NCBI GenBank assembly: GCA_016721385.1
Contig: JADKIE010000001.1
Location: 434,001-498,000 of the forward strand
Direction: 5' to 3'
From: Chitinophagaceae bacterium
Lineage (GTDB): Bacteria > Bacteroidota > Bacteroidia > Chitinophagales > Chitinophagaceae
DNA length: 64,000 nucleotides
A program made the translations under genes and the position numbers. Positions 49,539 to 60,316 of this stretch are shown one piece after another. How positions within the stretch are numbered: the first letter of the stretch is position 1; each line of letters opens with the position of its first letter. Under the pieces are notes generated by a model, which was given only the letters and a program-made list of their open reading frames with translations, made no database searches and had not been told where the DNA came from.

Positions 49539-52337
49539 ATGAAAAAGAAATTTTTAATAATGCTATTATCATTTAGCATTTCAATTGTTAAAGGTCAATC
49601 CCTTGCAATTAATAATGATGGAAGTGTAGCAAATAATTCGGCAATACTTGATGTAAAAAGCACCACCAAAGGTTTACTCATTCCACGTATGAGTAAAGTG
49701 CAGCGTACTGCAATTACATCTCCATCAACAGGGTTATTAATATATCAAAATGCCCCAGATAGTACTGGGTTTTATTATTACGATGGAGCAAGTTGGCAAT
49801 GGTTAAGCACAGCTAATGATAATAATAACAATTGGAAGCTTACAGGAAATAGTGGAACACAGCCTTATTTAAATTTTTTAGGCACTTCTGATTTATCTAA
49901 TTTAACTATTAAAACTAACAATGCAGATAGGGTGTCTGTAACTACAGAAGCTGAAGTAGGCATAGGCACCCAACTACCGTACTATACATTAGATATAATA
50001 ACCGGCACTGCAAACATTAATAACTGTGAGCAAAATGGCATTCGGGTAAGAACCGCTCAAAGTAGTACTGGCGCTTGTGAGGCTGGCCTCTTTATGGGTT
50101 ATACCGACCTCAATACAGGATCAAATGAAGGAATAATAAGAAATTATGGGCAACAAGCTAATGGTGTAAAAACATTGGCATTCGGTGTTGGACCAGTTTT
50201 AACTATGATGAGATTAACTAGCGATGGCTTAGCTGGTATTGGATCTGGTACACTGCAGCCCCAATACGGTCTAGATGTAACTTTAGGTATAGCGGCTGTA
50301 TCGCCGCCTTGCGGAAGAAATGGGTTGCGGCTTAACCCAGTAGGTAACAATGCATGCGAAAGCGGTGTGTTTTTAGGTTACGACAGTATTGGAAATTACA
50401 ATTCAACATCCCTATGGAATTTTAGTGCTGATAATAGTGGTACAAATAGTTTTATTCGTTTTGGATTTGGCACTAATTTTTCTCAAGCGCCGGCTACTGG
50501 GGAAGCTATGCGTATTCTTCCACCAGGTAAAGGAGTAGGAATAAATCAAATTAATCCAGTTGCTATGTTACACATTTCAAACTATACGGGCAGTGGTGTA
50601 TTACCTGGTGTAATGATAACCAATCCTACTCTCCCTCCCAATTCAAATGGCTTTTATAGTGGGCTTAAATTAACGGGGCCTAATTATCACGAAGGTTATA
50701 TCTGGAATTATCAAAACGCAGCTACCATTTTTGGCACCAATGATTTAGAACGAATGAGAATTTCCGAAAACGGAAATATAGGTATTAATACAACTAATCC
50801 TATTGCTCGTCTACATGTTGCCGATAGTTGTGTAGTTTTTAGTGCTAATGGTTCTCCTATTTATCCAGCTAGCCCATCACCCATAACTGGCCCCGGCAGA
50901 AGAATGCTGTGGTATGCAGATAAAGCTGCATTTAGAGCTGGTTATGTAGATGGTGTACAGTGGGATACAGATAGTATTGGTGTATATAGTTTTGCGGTAG
51001 GTTATAATACGAAAGCAAAAGATTATTCCACAGCTTTAGGTACAGATACAAAAGCTAGTAATGGCTCTTTAAGTACGGGTGCATATAGTACTGCCTCCTG
51101 GCTTATATTCATTTGCTACAGGCATAGTGGCTACAGCAGGTGGCGAAGCCTCAATATCTACGGGCTACCAAACAAGAGCATTAGGAAATTACTCTGTTGC
51201 TGCAGGAAGTTATACTACTGCCTCTAATACATACGCTGTAGCAATGGGAAACCAAAGCAGTGCTAGTGGCGAAGCTGCATTTTCTATGGGTAGTAACTGT
51301 GCAGCACAAGGTCCACAATCAGCTGCCTTTGGCAAAACTATGTTTACCCGTGCTGCACATTCCTTTGTAGTAGGAAGCTATAACGAGTCTTCCGATTTTC
51401 CAGACCCACAAAACCCTGCTGCTACCGATAGAATTTTTCAAATTGGTAATGGTGATAATAGCACTAGAAGTAATGCAATTACCATTTTACGAAATGGTAA
51501 TATGGGTATTGGTTCAACTACCCCTGTCTTTCCCTTAAATTTTGCTAATAACCTTGGTCATCAAATATCACTTTGGGGTAATAGTGGCAATCATTATGGT
51601 TTTGGAATACAAGGCGGTTTATTACAAATGCATAGTGCAGGTAGTGGTGATGATATTGCTTTTGGTTATGGTAGTAGCGCTTCATTTACTGAAGGCATGC
51701 GTATTAAAGGAAATGGCAAGTTAGGCATAGGCACCAGTAATCCTTTTAATCAAACAGAAATTGTAGGAGCCGCAAGTGCTACACCAGTTACACTTACCAT
51801 TGGCAACCGTGGAGGTTTTGGCCCCTGGCCATGGAGTTTGTAAGCGACTACGGCTTGGGTAGTCAATGGAGGCCTGGCTATATTAGAAGCAACGATATTG
51901 GCGGTTTTACAGGGGTCTTAGAGTTTTATACTAATATACCTAGCACTTTATACACTAGTATAAAAGGACTTGAGTTAGAAATGGTGTTACTTATACTGCA
52001 ACAGGCACAGTAAGTAGCTGGAGCGATAATAGATTAAAAAAGATATTACTCAGTTTACAAAAGGTTAGAAATTATTTCTAAAATTAACCCTGTACAATTT
52101 TACTACAACGAAAAAGCACCTTTTAAAAGCAATGATTTACAAATAGGTGTATTAGCACAAGAGCTTGAAAAAATCGCACCCTACATGGTAGATAAAATTA
52201 ACACAAAAGATTTTACCGACTTACGAAGTGTAAACAACCAAGCTTATACTTTTTTATTAATAAACGCTGTTAAGGAACAGCAAAAACAAATTGATGAATT
52301 AAAACAACAAGTGCAATTACTTTTAAAAAATAAATAA
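49539..52337 (+). CDS. Secreted tail-fibre-like protein with YadA repeats and S74 domain, fibre 5 (several frameshifts)
   Basis: About 933 residues after correction, a close paralog of fibre 4. A 48-nt stretch (49668-49715) is identical to 46721-46768. Signal peptide MKKKFLIMLLSFSISIVKGQ, SLAINNDGSVANNSAILDVK, NGIRVRTAQSSTGACEAGLF, and YadA-like repeats (STALGTDTKASNGSLSTGAY; SVAAGSYTTASNTYAVAMGN). The end is S74 (WSDNRLKKDITQ, then GVLAQELEKIAPYMVDKI). Breaks near 51105, 51835, 51980 and 52045 are single bases. The last codons lie 2 bp before the next gene. Confidence 0.76.
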
Positions 52338-52339
52338 TC

Positions 52340-53545
52340 ATGAAAAAAATAATCATTTTTCTTAGCATGGCTTTGTGCTTTACTGCATTGGCGGTTACAT
52401 CTCAAGCACAGCTTTTAAAAAAGCTAAAAGATAAAGCTGCAAAAGCATTAGAGCCTAAAAAAAACACAGAAACGCCAGCTGCAGAAGGCCAACAAACAAA
52501 CAATGAAGAAACCCCATCTGCGTCTAGCAAAAAAACAAAAGTAAAATGGGTACCTACACCAGATTGTGATAAACTATTTGTATTGGAAAAAGGTGAAACT
52601 TTTTTGTACGACGAAACAAAAGTGATAGCAGCAAATGGCAAACTAAGCTACTCGTTTATTTTGCAAAATAAAAGTTACGAGTATTTTTTAATTGAAGACG
52701 GTAAACGCTCCGGCCCTTTTAAAGAAGCACCTGTAGCACAAATGAATATTGTTTCGGATAAAAGAGATAGTGATGAAGACAACGGCAGCAGTAACAATGA
52801 TGATGAAAAAATTGATATGGGCAGTGGCAAAAAAGATGCAGTAACTGCACAATACAGCAAAACTATCAATAACAAACTTTTTATAGTTTTTAATGGCAAA
52901 AATTTTGGGCCGTACGACTTTATAAGTAAAATAAAAGTATCGCCGGATAAGAAAAAATTTTGGGCAGCAGTAGTAATTGGCGGCACAACAGATATGATGG
53001 CAAAAATGGGTATGGGAAATTCATTTTTAGTAAATGAGGCTGGTGTAAAACAAAAAGGAGGCGATGGCGCCAGTTTTGCAGCAAAGATGATGGTAAGCCA
53101 AAATTTTGGTGCAGCAGCACTTAGTATTTTAGATAATGCCGGTCAAAAAGCAATTACCATTTCATCTGCCGAAAAAAAACAAGAAGGCAGTATGATGGAT
53201 TTGTATTCCGATAATAAATCCACAATGATGGTTGCAGATAATGGCGATATTCTTTCTATACCATCGCAAAGCCCTACACAATTATTGGTAAATGGTAACG
53301 AAGCGGCAGCATTTAAAGTACCGGTAACCAATATGCGGCGCTTATTTATTTTTCCGGAGTACAACAAATCTGTTTATTATCAATCGGGCAAAATATACCG
53401 TGGCGATGGTAGCGAAGAAGCTTTATCTGGCGTTACATTTCCAAGATTTGTAACCATTAATAAACAACCTGCCATTTACTATTACAAAATTTATGAAAAC
53501 GAAACGGGCGATAAAGAGGTTTACCTCTGCAAAAAAGTTTTATAA
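52340..53545 (+). CDS. Secreted protein of unknown function
   Basis: 401 residues with signal peptide MKKIIIFLSMALCFTALAVT. Then comes a Lys/Ala-rich stretch (LLKKLKDKAAKALEPKK) and a low-complexity acidic linker (DKRDSDEDNGSSNNDDEKID). The C-terminal part has repeated beta-strand-like units (KLFIVFNGKNFGPYDFISKI, KVSPDKKKFWAAVVIGG, FLVNEAGVKQKGG), possibly a propeller. I do not recognise a family. It begins 2 bp after fibre 5, strongly implying co-transcription with the fibres. Confidence 0.65.
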   Translation: MKKIIIFLSMALCFTALAVTSQAQLLKKLKDKAAKALEPKKNTETPAAEGQQTNNEETPSASSKKTKVKWVPTPDCDKLFVLEKGETFLYDETKVIAANGKLSYSFILQNKSYEYFLIEDGKRSGPFKEAPVAQMNIVSDKRDSDEDNGSSNNDDEKIDMGSGKKDAVTAQYSKTINNKLFIVFNGKNFGPYDFISKIKVSPDKKKFWAAVVIGGTTDMMAKMGMGNSFLVNEAGVKQKGGDGASFAAKMMVSQNFGAAALSILDNAGQKAITISSAEKKQEGSMMDLYSDNKSTMMVADNGDILSIPSQSPTQLLVNGNEAAAFKVPVTNMRRLFIFPEYNKSVYYQSGKIYRGDGSEEALSGVTFPRFVTINKQPAIYYYKIYENETGDKEVYLCKKVL

Positions 53546-54251
53546 AATATTTTTTACTGCAGTTTTTTGTGTAAGCATATATGCTGTATTTGTTTTTGCT
53601 AAAAACAAATACAGCAACCCAAATTTTGGAAACACTTTTAACACAAAAGCTATTGCAGCAGAAAATAAGTTGCACAGTATGGATTCAAACTTTGCATTAT
53701 GTGCACCTGTATGCAGGGCAAATAGCAGGTTTATGCAAAGCATTGTTTTTCCGGAAGTAATGCGATACAATAGTTTAAAAGACGGAATAGAGGCAGAATC
53801 GTTACGGACACTTTATGTGCAATTTGGCGAAGAGTATGCAAATTTTTCTATCGGCCTGTTTCAAATGAAACCAACATTTGCTGTGCAAGTAGAAGAAAAA
53901 GCAAAGCAGTTATTGCCCGACAGTATTTATAAAGAGTTGCAATTAAGTTATGAAACAACTGATAAAGAAAGTATTAGAGCTAACCGGGTAGAACGCTTAC
54001 AGGATAACGATTGGCAATTGGTTTACCTTACAGCATTTGTGTGTATTTGTAATGAAATATACAAAGACAAAAAATTTGAAACAACAACTGAAAAATTACA
54101 GTGGTATGCAACAGTGTACAATGCAGGTTTTAATAAATCGGAAACATATATTTCAAAAAAAACACAAGAAGATAATTTTTACCTGCAACAAAATATGCCT
54201 GATAAAAAATTTAAGTATGCTGCTATAGCTGCATGGTTTTATAAAAAATAA
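53493..54251 (+). CDS. Membrane-anchored, possible lysozyme-fold protein
   Basis: 252 residues. The N-terminal helix (YKIFFTAVFCVSIYAVFVFA) is a signal anchor. Later RFMQSIVFPEVMRYNSLKDG (candidate catalytic Glu in FPEV) and FGEEYANFSIGLFQMKPTFA are reminiscent of the E ... GxxQ arrangement of lysozyme-like transglycosylases. The name is an inference from this pattern only. The start overlaps the previous gene by 53 bp; the next in-frame Met would remove the helix, so I keep the longer form. Confidence 0.55.
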   Translation: MKTKRAIKRFTSAKKFYKIFFTAVFCVSIYAVFVFAKNKYSNPNFGNTFNTKAIAAENKLHSMDSNFALCAPVCRANSRFMQSIVFPEVMRYNSLKDGIEAESLRTLYVQFGEEYANFSIGLFQMKPTFAVQVEEKAKQLLPDSIYKELQLSYETTDKESIRANRVERLQDNDWQLVYLTAFVCICNEIYKDKKFETTTEKLQWYATVYNAGFNKSETYISKKTQEDNFYLQQNMPDKKFKYAAIAAWFYKK

Positions 54252-54297
54252 TACATTTTTCCTTGGCATATTTATGGTACACAGCATTTCTTTAAAC

Positions 54298-54323
54298 TAA
54301 GTAGTTTTTTTCAAAACTACTTA
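54298..54323 (+). terminator. Hairpin after the lysozyme-like gene
   Basis: TAAGTAGTTTT pairs with AAAACTACTTA. It lies 47 bp past the stop and probably ends the fibre 5 transcript. Confidence 0.65.
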
Positions 54324-54425
54324 TCAAAATCGAAACATCAGAGTATTCTTTTACCCATCCAAGCCAATAAGTGAACACAAAATAGTTAGAACAATATCAT
54401 CACAATGTTTTTAAAAAAAATTAAC

Positions 54426-55787
54426 ATGAAACAAATACTATTATTCCTGTTTTTATCTCCGGTATTTAATTGCTATGCCCAAAAACAAACGTTTGATATT
54501 GTAACTTTTACTCCTCCTAAAGGTTGGAAAAAAGAAGTAAAAGAAAATTCTTTAGAGCTTACTAATATATCAGGAAGTAAGTGGGCGCAAATTGTTATAT
54601 ACAAAAACACTATTTCCAAAGGCAATATCGATAAAGATTTAAAAAGTGAGTGGGAAACATTGGTAGCCTTACAATTAAAAATAACCGCAGCCCCAACAAC
54701 AAGTAACGTAAAGCTAGAGGATGGCTGGAAAATAAAATCGGGCTCTGCTCCTTTTAAATTTAACAATGCCGATGCCATTGCATTGCTTACTACTTTTAGC
54801 GGATACGGTGCAATGGTAAGTGTTCTGGCAAACACTAACAGCCCGGATTATATGCCTACCATTCAATCATTTGTAGATGCTATTAAGTTAAATAATGGAA
54901 AGGCTGAGCCTGTGGCTCTAAATAATCAACCCGGTGTTGTATCGAAAATTTCATCAAACTTTAAGTTTAACACTACCAATTTCGATGATGGCTGGAACAG
55001 TACTGTACAGGAAGATTGGGTACATGTGGCTAAAGGAAATATTAATGTATTGATTCACTATCCTAAAGAGGGCACTATTTTTCCTGCCGACCCGGAGCCG
55101 CTTACAAATGCAGCCTGGAATATTTTGGTAGCGCCAAGATATAGCAATTTAAAAAATTACAAAACAAGTTATATCAATACTTACAACAGGCCGTATTTGG
55201 GTATGGGTTATGCTACCGATAATGCATCAAGCAAGCAGGTTTTTATTTTACTATTCCGCCAAGGTGAAACCGGCTGGCTTGAGTTTGTGGCTCCGGATAA
55301 AAACAGTTTTATACAACAGTTTAAATTTGACCCCGAAACAATAAGATGGGATAGCGAAAGCGATTTACTTAAGCCGCTGGCACAAATGGTTAACTACAAC
55401 AAATTTGCAATTGCAGAAAATGATTTTAAAGGAATCTGGACAAGTGACTTTACCGGTGTACAGCAACTTTATCATGTATATACAGGTAATTATGCCGGCA
55501 TGAATATTAACCAGTCCAATCAAACATTCAAATTTGGAACAGCCAATACTTACAATTGGGAAATACTTGTTGTAAATGGCATGGTTGGCTCAATGAAATA
55601 TGCCAATGTAAAATCCTCAGGAAAGTTTACCGTACTTAATAACTGGCAAATAAAATTTTCTGATGTGGAAGGCAAGCCCAAAAAATACAATGCATTTTTT
55701 TCTTGTATTAAAGGAGCCAGGCTATTGCATTTGTTGGATGCTGAGTTTACCGGCAGTGGCATTTATACCGTTTTTGGTAAAAAGTGA
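54426..55787 (+). CDS. Secreted protein of unknown function
   Basis: 453 residues from the ATG at 54426, with signal peptide MKQILLFLFLSPVFNCYAQ. After it, FDIVTFTPPKGWKKEVKENS and a similar second region (FKFNTTNFDDGWNSTVQEDW) suggest two related beta-rich domains like those of PsbP/MSMEG-type lipoproteins. The C-terminus (WTSDFTGVQQLYHVYTGNYA) is distinct. No catalytic motif seen. It lies between the fibre operon and the convergent LytTR regulator. Confidence 0.55.
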   Translation: MKQILLFLFLSPVFNCYAQKQTFDIVTFTPPKGWKKEVKENSLELTNISGSKWAQIVIYKNTISKGNIDKDLKSEWETLVALQLKITAAPTTSNVKLEDGWKIKSGSAPFKFNNADAIALLTTFSGYGAMVSVLANTNSPDYMPTIQSFVDAIKLNNGKAEPVALNNQPGVVSKISSNFKFNTTNFDDGWNSTVQEDWVHVAKGNINVLIHYPKEGTIFPADPEPLTNAAWNILVAPRYSNLKNYKTSYINTYNRPYLGMGYATDNASSKQVFILLFRQGETGWLEFVAPDKNSFIQQFKFDPETIRWDSESDLLKPLAQMVNYNKFAIAENDFKGIWTSDFTGVQQLYHVYTGNYAGMNINQSNQTFKFGTANTYNWEILVVNGMVGSMKYANVKSSGKFTVLNNWQIKFSDVEGKPKKYNAFFSCIKGARLLHLLDAEFTGSGIYTVFGKK

Positions 55788-55831
55788 TTGTCAGTTATAT
55801 CGCTATTAATTGTTTAAAAAAGTTTATATTA

Positions 55832-56584
55832 TTAATTAATTCCAAACTTTAATTTCTCAATTACTTCATGCTGCCGCCTCCTCGATATTTCTACTTTCGA
55901 GCCGTCAGTCATGGTTAAGTTTCCATCTGCGTTATAACTACTAACATGCTTTCTATTTACAAGATGCGATTTATGTATACGTACAAAGTTGTGTTCAGCT
56001 AGTATTTCATCATATTCTTTTAATGTTTTAGAGGCTAAAAGTGGCGCTTTGTTTATTAAAATTATTTTTGTGTAATTACTCATGCCTTCTAATCGGATAA
56101 TTTCTTCCGTTTTAAAAAAATAAGTTCCTTGAGTTGTATTAATAGCCAATATAAATTCTTTTTTATCGGGGGTAGCAATATTGTGTAGTAAGTTTGCATT
56201 GAGTTGTTTACGATTATTTTCATTCTCACTTATGAGTCTAAATCTTTTAACCGCATTTTGTAATTCCGAAGCATCTATTGGTTTAAGCAAATAATCCAAT
56301 GCACTAAAACGAATAGCTTGTATGGCATACCTATCGTAAGCTGTTGTAAAAATTATTGTAAAGTTTATTGTTTTTACCTGTTTCAAAAAAGCAAAGCCGT
56401 CTAATTTGGGCATTTGAATATCTAAAAATAATATATCAGGTTCAAAAGTTTTAATTAACTCTAATGCTAATAAAGGTTCATTTGAATATTTCACTTTTGT
56501 AATTTCCGGCACATAACGTTCAATCATTAGTTGCAATGTATTTATTGCAGATTGTTCATCATCTAATATTAATGCTTTAATCAC
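55832..56584 (-). CDS. LytTR-family response regulator
   Basis: 250 residues. Receiver domain: ALILDDEQSAINTLQLM, phospho-Asp in ILFLDIQMPKLDGF, FTTAYDRYAIQAI and the Lys in YLLKPIDA. The C-terminal LytTR DNA-binding domain (about 150-250) has EIIRLEGMSNYTKIILINKA, NFVRIHKSHLVNRKHVSSYN and a final GSKVEISRRRQHEVIEKL. It lies 38 bp downstream of its cognate LytS-type kinase on the same strand. Confidence 0.92.
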   Translation of the reverse strand: MIKALILDDEQSAINTLQLMIERYVPEITKVKYSNEPLLALELIKTFEPDILFLDIQMPKLDGFAFLKQVKTINFTIIFTTAYDRYAIQAIRFSALDYLLKPIDASELQNAVKRFRLISENENNRKQLNANLLHNIATPDKKEFILAINTTQGTYFFKTEEIIRLEGMSNYTKIILINKAPLLASKTLKEYDEILAEHNFVRIHKSHLVNRKHVSSYNADGNLTMTDGSKVEISRRRQHEVIEKLKFGIN

Positions 56585-56622
56585 ATACCGAAAATACTAA
56601 AAGCTAACTAAAGCAAAAAAAA

Positions 56623-59600
56623 TCAATCGCCAATATATAATACTAACGTAACAAGGGTACCTGTTATTTCTGCATTATCATCTAAATTATCCAAAATTGA
56701 AACTTCGTATTTTTTTTGAAATTGTTGCTCCAATATTTTAAGACGATCCTGTACTAATGATTGACCTAATGAAATGTGTTCTTTTGCAGTTGAATTTGCT
56801 TTTAACAAAGCGGAGGCTTTACGGCCAATACCATTATCATTAATACGGCATTGCAAATACTCGTTCCCCAAAAGTATAAAGCTAATTTCTATGTTTTTAT
56901 CTCCACTTTTGGGTATCAACCCATGCCATATAGCATTTTCAATATATGGTTGCAAAATCATAGTAGGTATTTTTATTTCGGAAGCATCGATGTTGGAAGC
57001 TGTATGTATGGTATAGGTAAACGTATTTTCAAAACGCAATTGTTCTAATTGTAAATACAGCGTAAGCAATTCTATTTCTTTTTCTAAAAAAATAAATTGC
57101 TGTGTACCGTTCATCAATATTTCTCGTTGCAGTTTTGAAAACCGGGAAAGATAACGGTTGGCCTCATCTACATTTCCTTTCAATATATATTGTTGAATAC
57201 TATTTAAGCAATTAAAAATAAAATGTGGGTTCATTTGAGCCCTTAGTACAGTAAGTTGCGAAGTAGCTAAGTCTTTGCTCAACTGCAACACTTCTATTTC
57301 TGTTTCCTTTGCTTTCTGTTCTGTTTTAATTTTTTCAATTTTATCTGCACATAATGAAGCTATGGTACTAAGAATTTGAAAATGCTTTTCCTTATAAAAA
57401 TTTTTTTCCGGATGCTCACTATCAATAACACCAATTACATTGCCATTAGATACTATAGGAACTGTAATTTCTGAATACCTTACAGCATCATCTGTTATGT
57501 ACCTACTGTCATTTGATGTATCATTTATTATTTCAGCATTTCCCGTTGCCGCAACATTTCCAACTATCCCTTTGCCCATTTTTATTTCAAGCGGATTTAA
57601 AATTTTATTTTCTTCTGTAGTTTTAAGTCCCCATGCGGCTTTTTGTACTAATACATTTCGTTTTTCATCTTTCAAATAAATCACACAATCCTCAAAATCC
57701 AGTGCAGCAATACAATTTTTAGTTATATCCCATAATAATTCATCTACGTTGTTTTGATTGTGAATTGAATTTGAAAAATAATTTATTATTTGTGTCATTT
57801 CAAGCTGATACTGATAACTCTGTGCTTTTACAGTTTGCAATTCGGTGTTTTGTTGTTCCTTGTGTTTTATATTTTCTTCCCTCCGTTTTATGTAGTAATA
57901 AATACCGCTAACAATTAGTACAAATATCAAACCCACAAACCACCATCGTTGCCATAAAGGCTTTGATATGCTAAATGAATATCTGGCTTCTTGCTCCGAC
58001 CATTTACCTTTACTATTAAGAGCCTTAACTTTAAATACGTAATTACCCGGGTTTAAATATTCGTAGTTTATGAAACGGTGCTTGCCCGTTTCTTTCCAAA
58101 TTGTATCCACTCCTTCTAGTTGATAATAATAGTGTAATCCTTCGGGGTCACTATAGTCAAGGGCCGTAAAGCCAAACCTAAATGAATTTTCCTTGTACAA
58201 AAACGAGTGCCGCATTGAACGATCGTTTATAAGAGTAGTATTTGTATTAAGCTGAGCAATATCGGTAATATACACTAAAGGCGCTCTGTAGGGAACGATT
58301 AGTGAATGAGGGTTAAATGAAGACAGTCCGTTTATTGTGGCGGCAAATATGATACCGTCTTTACCCTGGCATAATTGAACGTAACTGTATCCAGGCTTAA
58401 TAAAACCATCCGCTTCCGTAAAATTTAATATGCGGTTTTTATGCTTTTCATCTTGCCCGATAAATGTTAATCCTTTTGAACTGCCGGCCCAAATATTATT
58501 ACTATCCGCAAGCAGTGTTAAATAGTTTAAAGTATTCAATCCATCTTTCCCGGTATATTGACGAATAATTTGTATCTCATTTTTATTATTGAATTGGCAT
58601 TGATAAATACCATCGGTATTTGTTGCCAGCTAAATTTTACCCGCTTTATCTTTTAAAATATAATTGATAGGCAGCTCTTTTTATTAAACAAAAAATGATG
58701 TAAAGAATCTTTTTCCAAATACACCAAACCTTCTTGCCCTGCTATCCACAGTTTACCATCCGGAGCTTCAATACCAGCATAAAAACTACCATGCAACGAA
58801 ATACGGGCATTATATTTATAAGGAATAAAAATAATTTTTTGATTTTTGTTTTCAATACGGGTAATGCCATAATCGCCTATGGCATACAAAACACCATTAC
58901 TTGTTTTAAAAAATGAGTAAATAGAATTATCGTGTAACCCATCTGAAACAGAAAAATTTTTTACCTTACCCTTATGCCACAATGCTATTCCCTGATAACC
59001 AGTGCCCAGCCAAATTTTATTGGGTTCTTCCTCATATATTGCTTTTACCTCTGCTTCCGGCACAATATTTTTTTGTAGTATTTTAAATTGATTGTCTTTC
59101 TTTTCTATCACTATTCCACGGTTACCGCCTATCAACCAACTACCATTACTAATTGTACAGGCAGAATAAAAATCTTTATGGTTGGATACAGCACTTAAAT
59201 CATAATGATTAAAAATTACCGGTTTTATTTTTATCAGCCCATTATCAGAAGCTACCCAAAAAAAATCATCCTCTTTAAAAAAAGCATTTGGTTCATAAAT
59301 ATCTTCATTTAAAGTATTTATATACTGTGAGGAATTCTTACTTTCCGGATGAAAGCAATACAGGCCTGATGTACCAATATACCAAAAGCCTTTACCGATG
59401 GCTGGAGAAATAGTTTTACTATTGTTGTACAAAATACTGCTAACGCCTTTATTCCATTCGTTCATCTCGGTTTGTGCACAATCAAAAAAAACTTGATCTT
59501 TATTAACAGGATGAAGAGACAGAATCAAATCTCTTTGATTTTCTTTGTCAAAAATTAACTCCCACTTATTATTTGTAAACCTAAATAATTTTGAAAATTG

Positions 59601-60197
59601 TGCTGCATACAACGTATTATCATCTGCTTTAGCAATATGGGTTAATACTTTATTATTTCCATTGCAATTTGTAACCTGCCATTCTTTTGACAAATACTGA
59701 ACAATATTAATTTTTTTATTCCCGGTAAAGTCTAAATCATGTATGCTAACTTTTGCCAGTCCTATTTTCCCTGCAAGCCAAACATAGTCTTCTTCAATTA
59801 AGATATTATTAATAGCTTGCTGAGCATTTAAAGATTGTGTTAATTTAATAATAGTATCATTGGAATAATAGAATAATCCGGTTGTGCTGCCAATCCATAA
59901 ATTATTTTTTGCATCTGCTTTAATAATTTGCACATTACCTATCCAATCATTTTCTAAAGTGTATGAATAATTATTAAAAGTATAACCGTCAAATTTACTA
60001 AGCCCAACTGTAGAGCCTACCCATAAATAACCTTTATTGTCTTTTGCTATTGCATTTACCTGCGAAGATGGTAAGCCGTGAGAGGTATTAAAAAATTCAT
60101 ATGTATATGACTGGTGAGAAAGCTGAGCCGATACACTTTTACTAAAAAGCATAAGTAAACTCAAGCAACTGGCTTTTATCAAATTCAAAGATTTCAA
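56623..60197 (-). CDS. Sensor kinase with propeller, Y_Y_Y, GAF and His_kinase domains (frameshift plus internal stop)
   Basis: About 1190 residues. Signal peptide (SLNLIKASCLSLLMLFSKSV), propeller repeats (YEFFNTSHGLPSSQVNAIAK, DNKGYLWVGSTVGLSKFDGY, YAIGDYGITRIENK), Y_Y_Y domain (YYQLEGVDTIWKETGKH), membrane helix (WWFVGLIFVLIVSGIYYYIK), GAF domain (about 57300-57750), then LytS-type kinase: LRAQMNPHFIFNCLNSIQQY (phospho-His) and CRINDNGIGRK. Two lesions fall together: an A missing near 58672, and 44 bp further on TAG at 58630-58632 where the conserved propeller motif expects TGG (KI-Trp-LATNTDG). The second cannot be explained by an indel. Confidence 0.8.
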
Positions 60198-60257
60198 TAC
60201 GCTAAAATAATAATTCTCTGAAGGTATTTAAACAAAATATGGCTTATAATAAAAACT

Positions 60258-60286
60258 AAATTGGGCTGGCATTTTCAGCCCAATTT
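60258..60286 (-). terminator. Terminator of fibre 6
   Basis: AAATTGGGCTG pairs perfectly with CAGCCCAATTT across GCATTTT; it lies 31 bp past the fibre 6 stop. Confidence 0.78.
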
Positions 60287-60316
60287 CTTCGTTTATAGTG
60301 TTCGCCTATTTCAATT

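Noticed and set aside
40519..52337. A prophage, because of tail-fibre and S74 domains
   Set aside because: All these proteins have Sec signal peptides and there are no capsid, terminase, portal, baseplate or integrase genes nearby.
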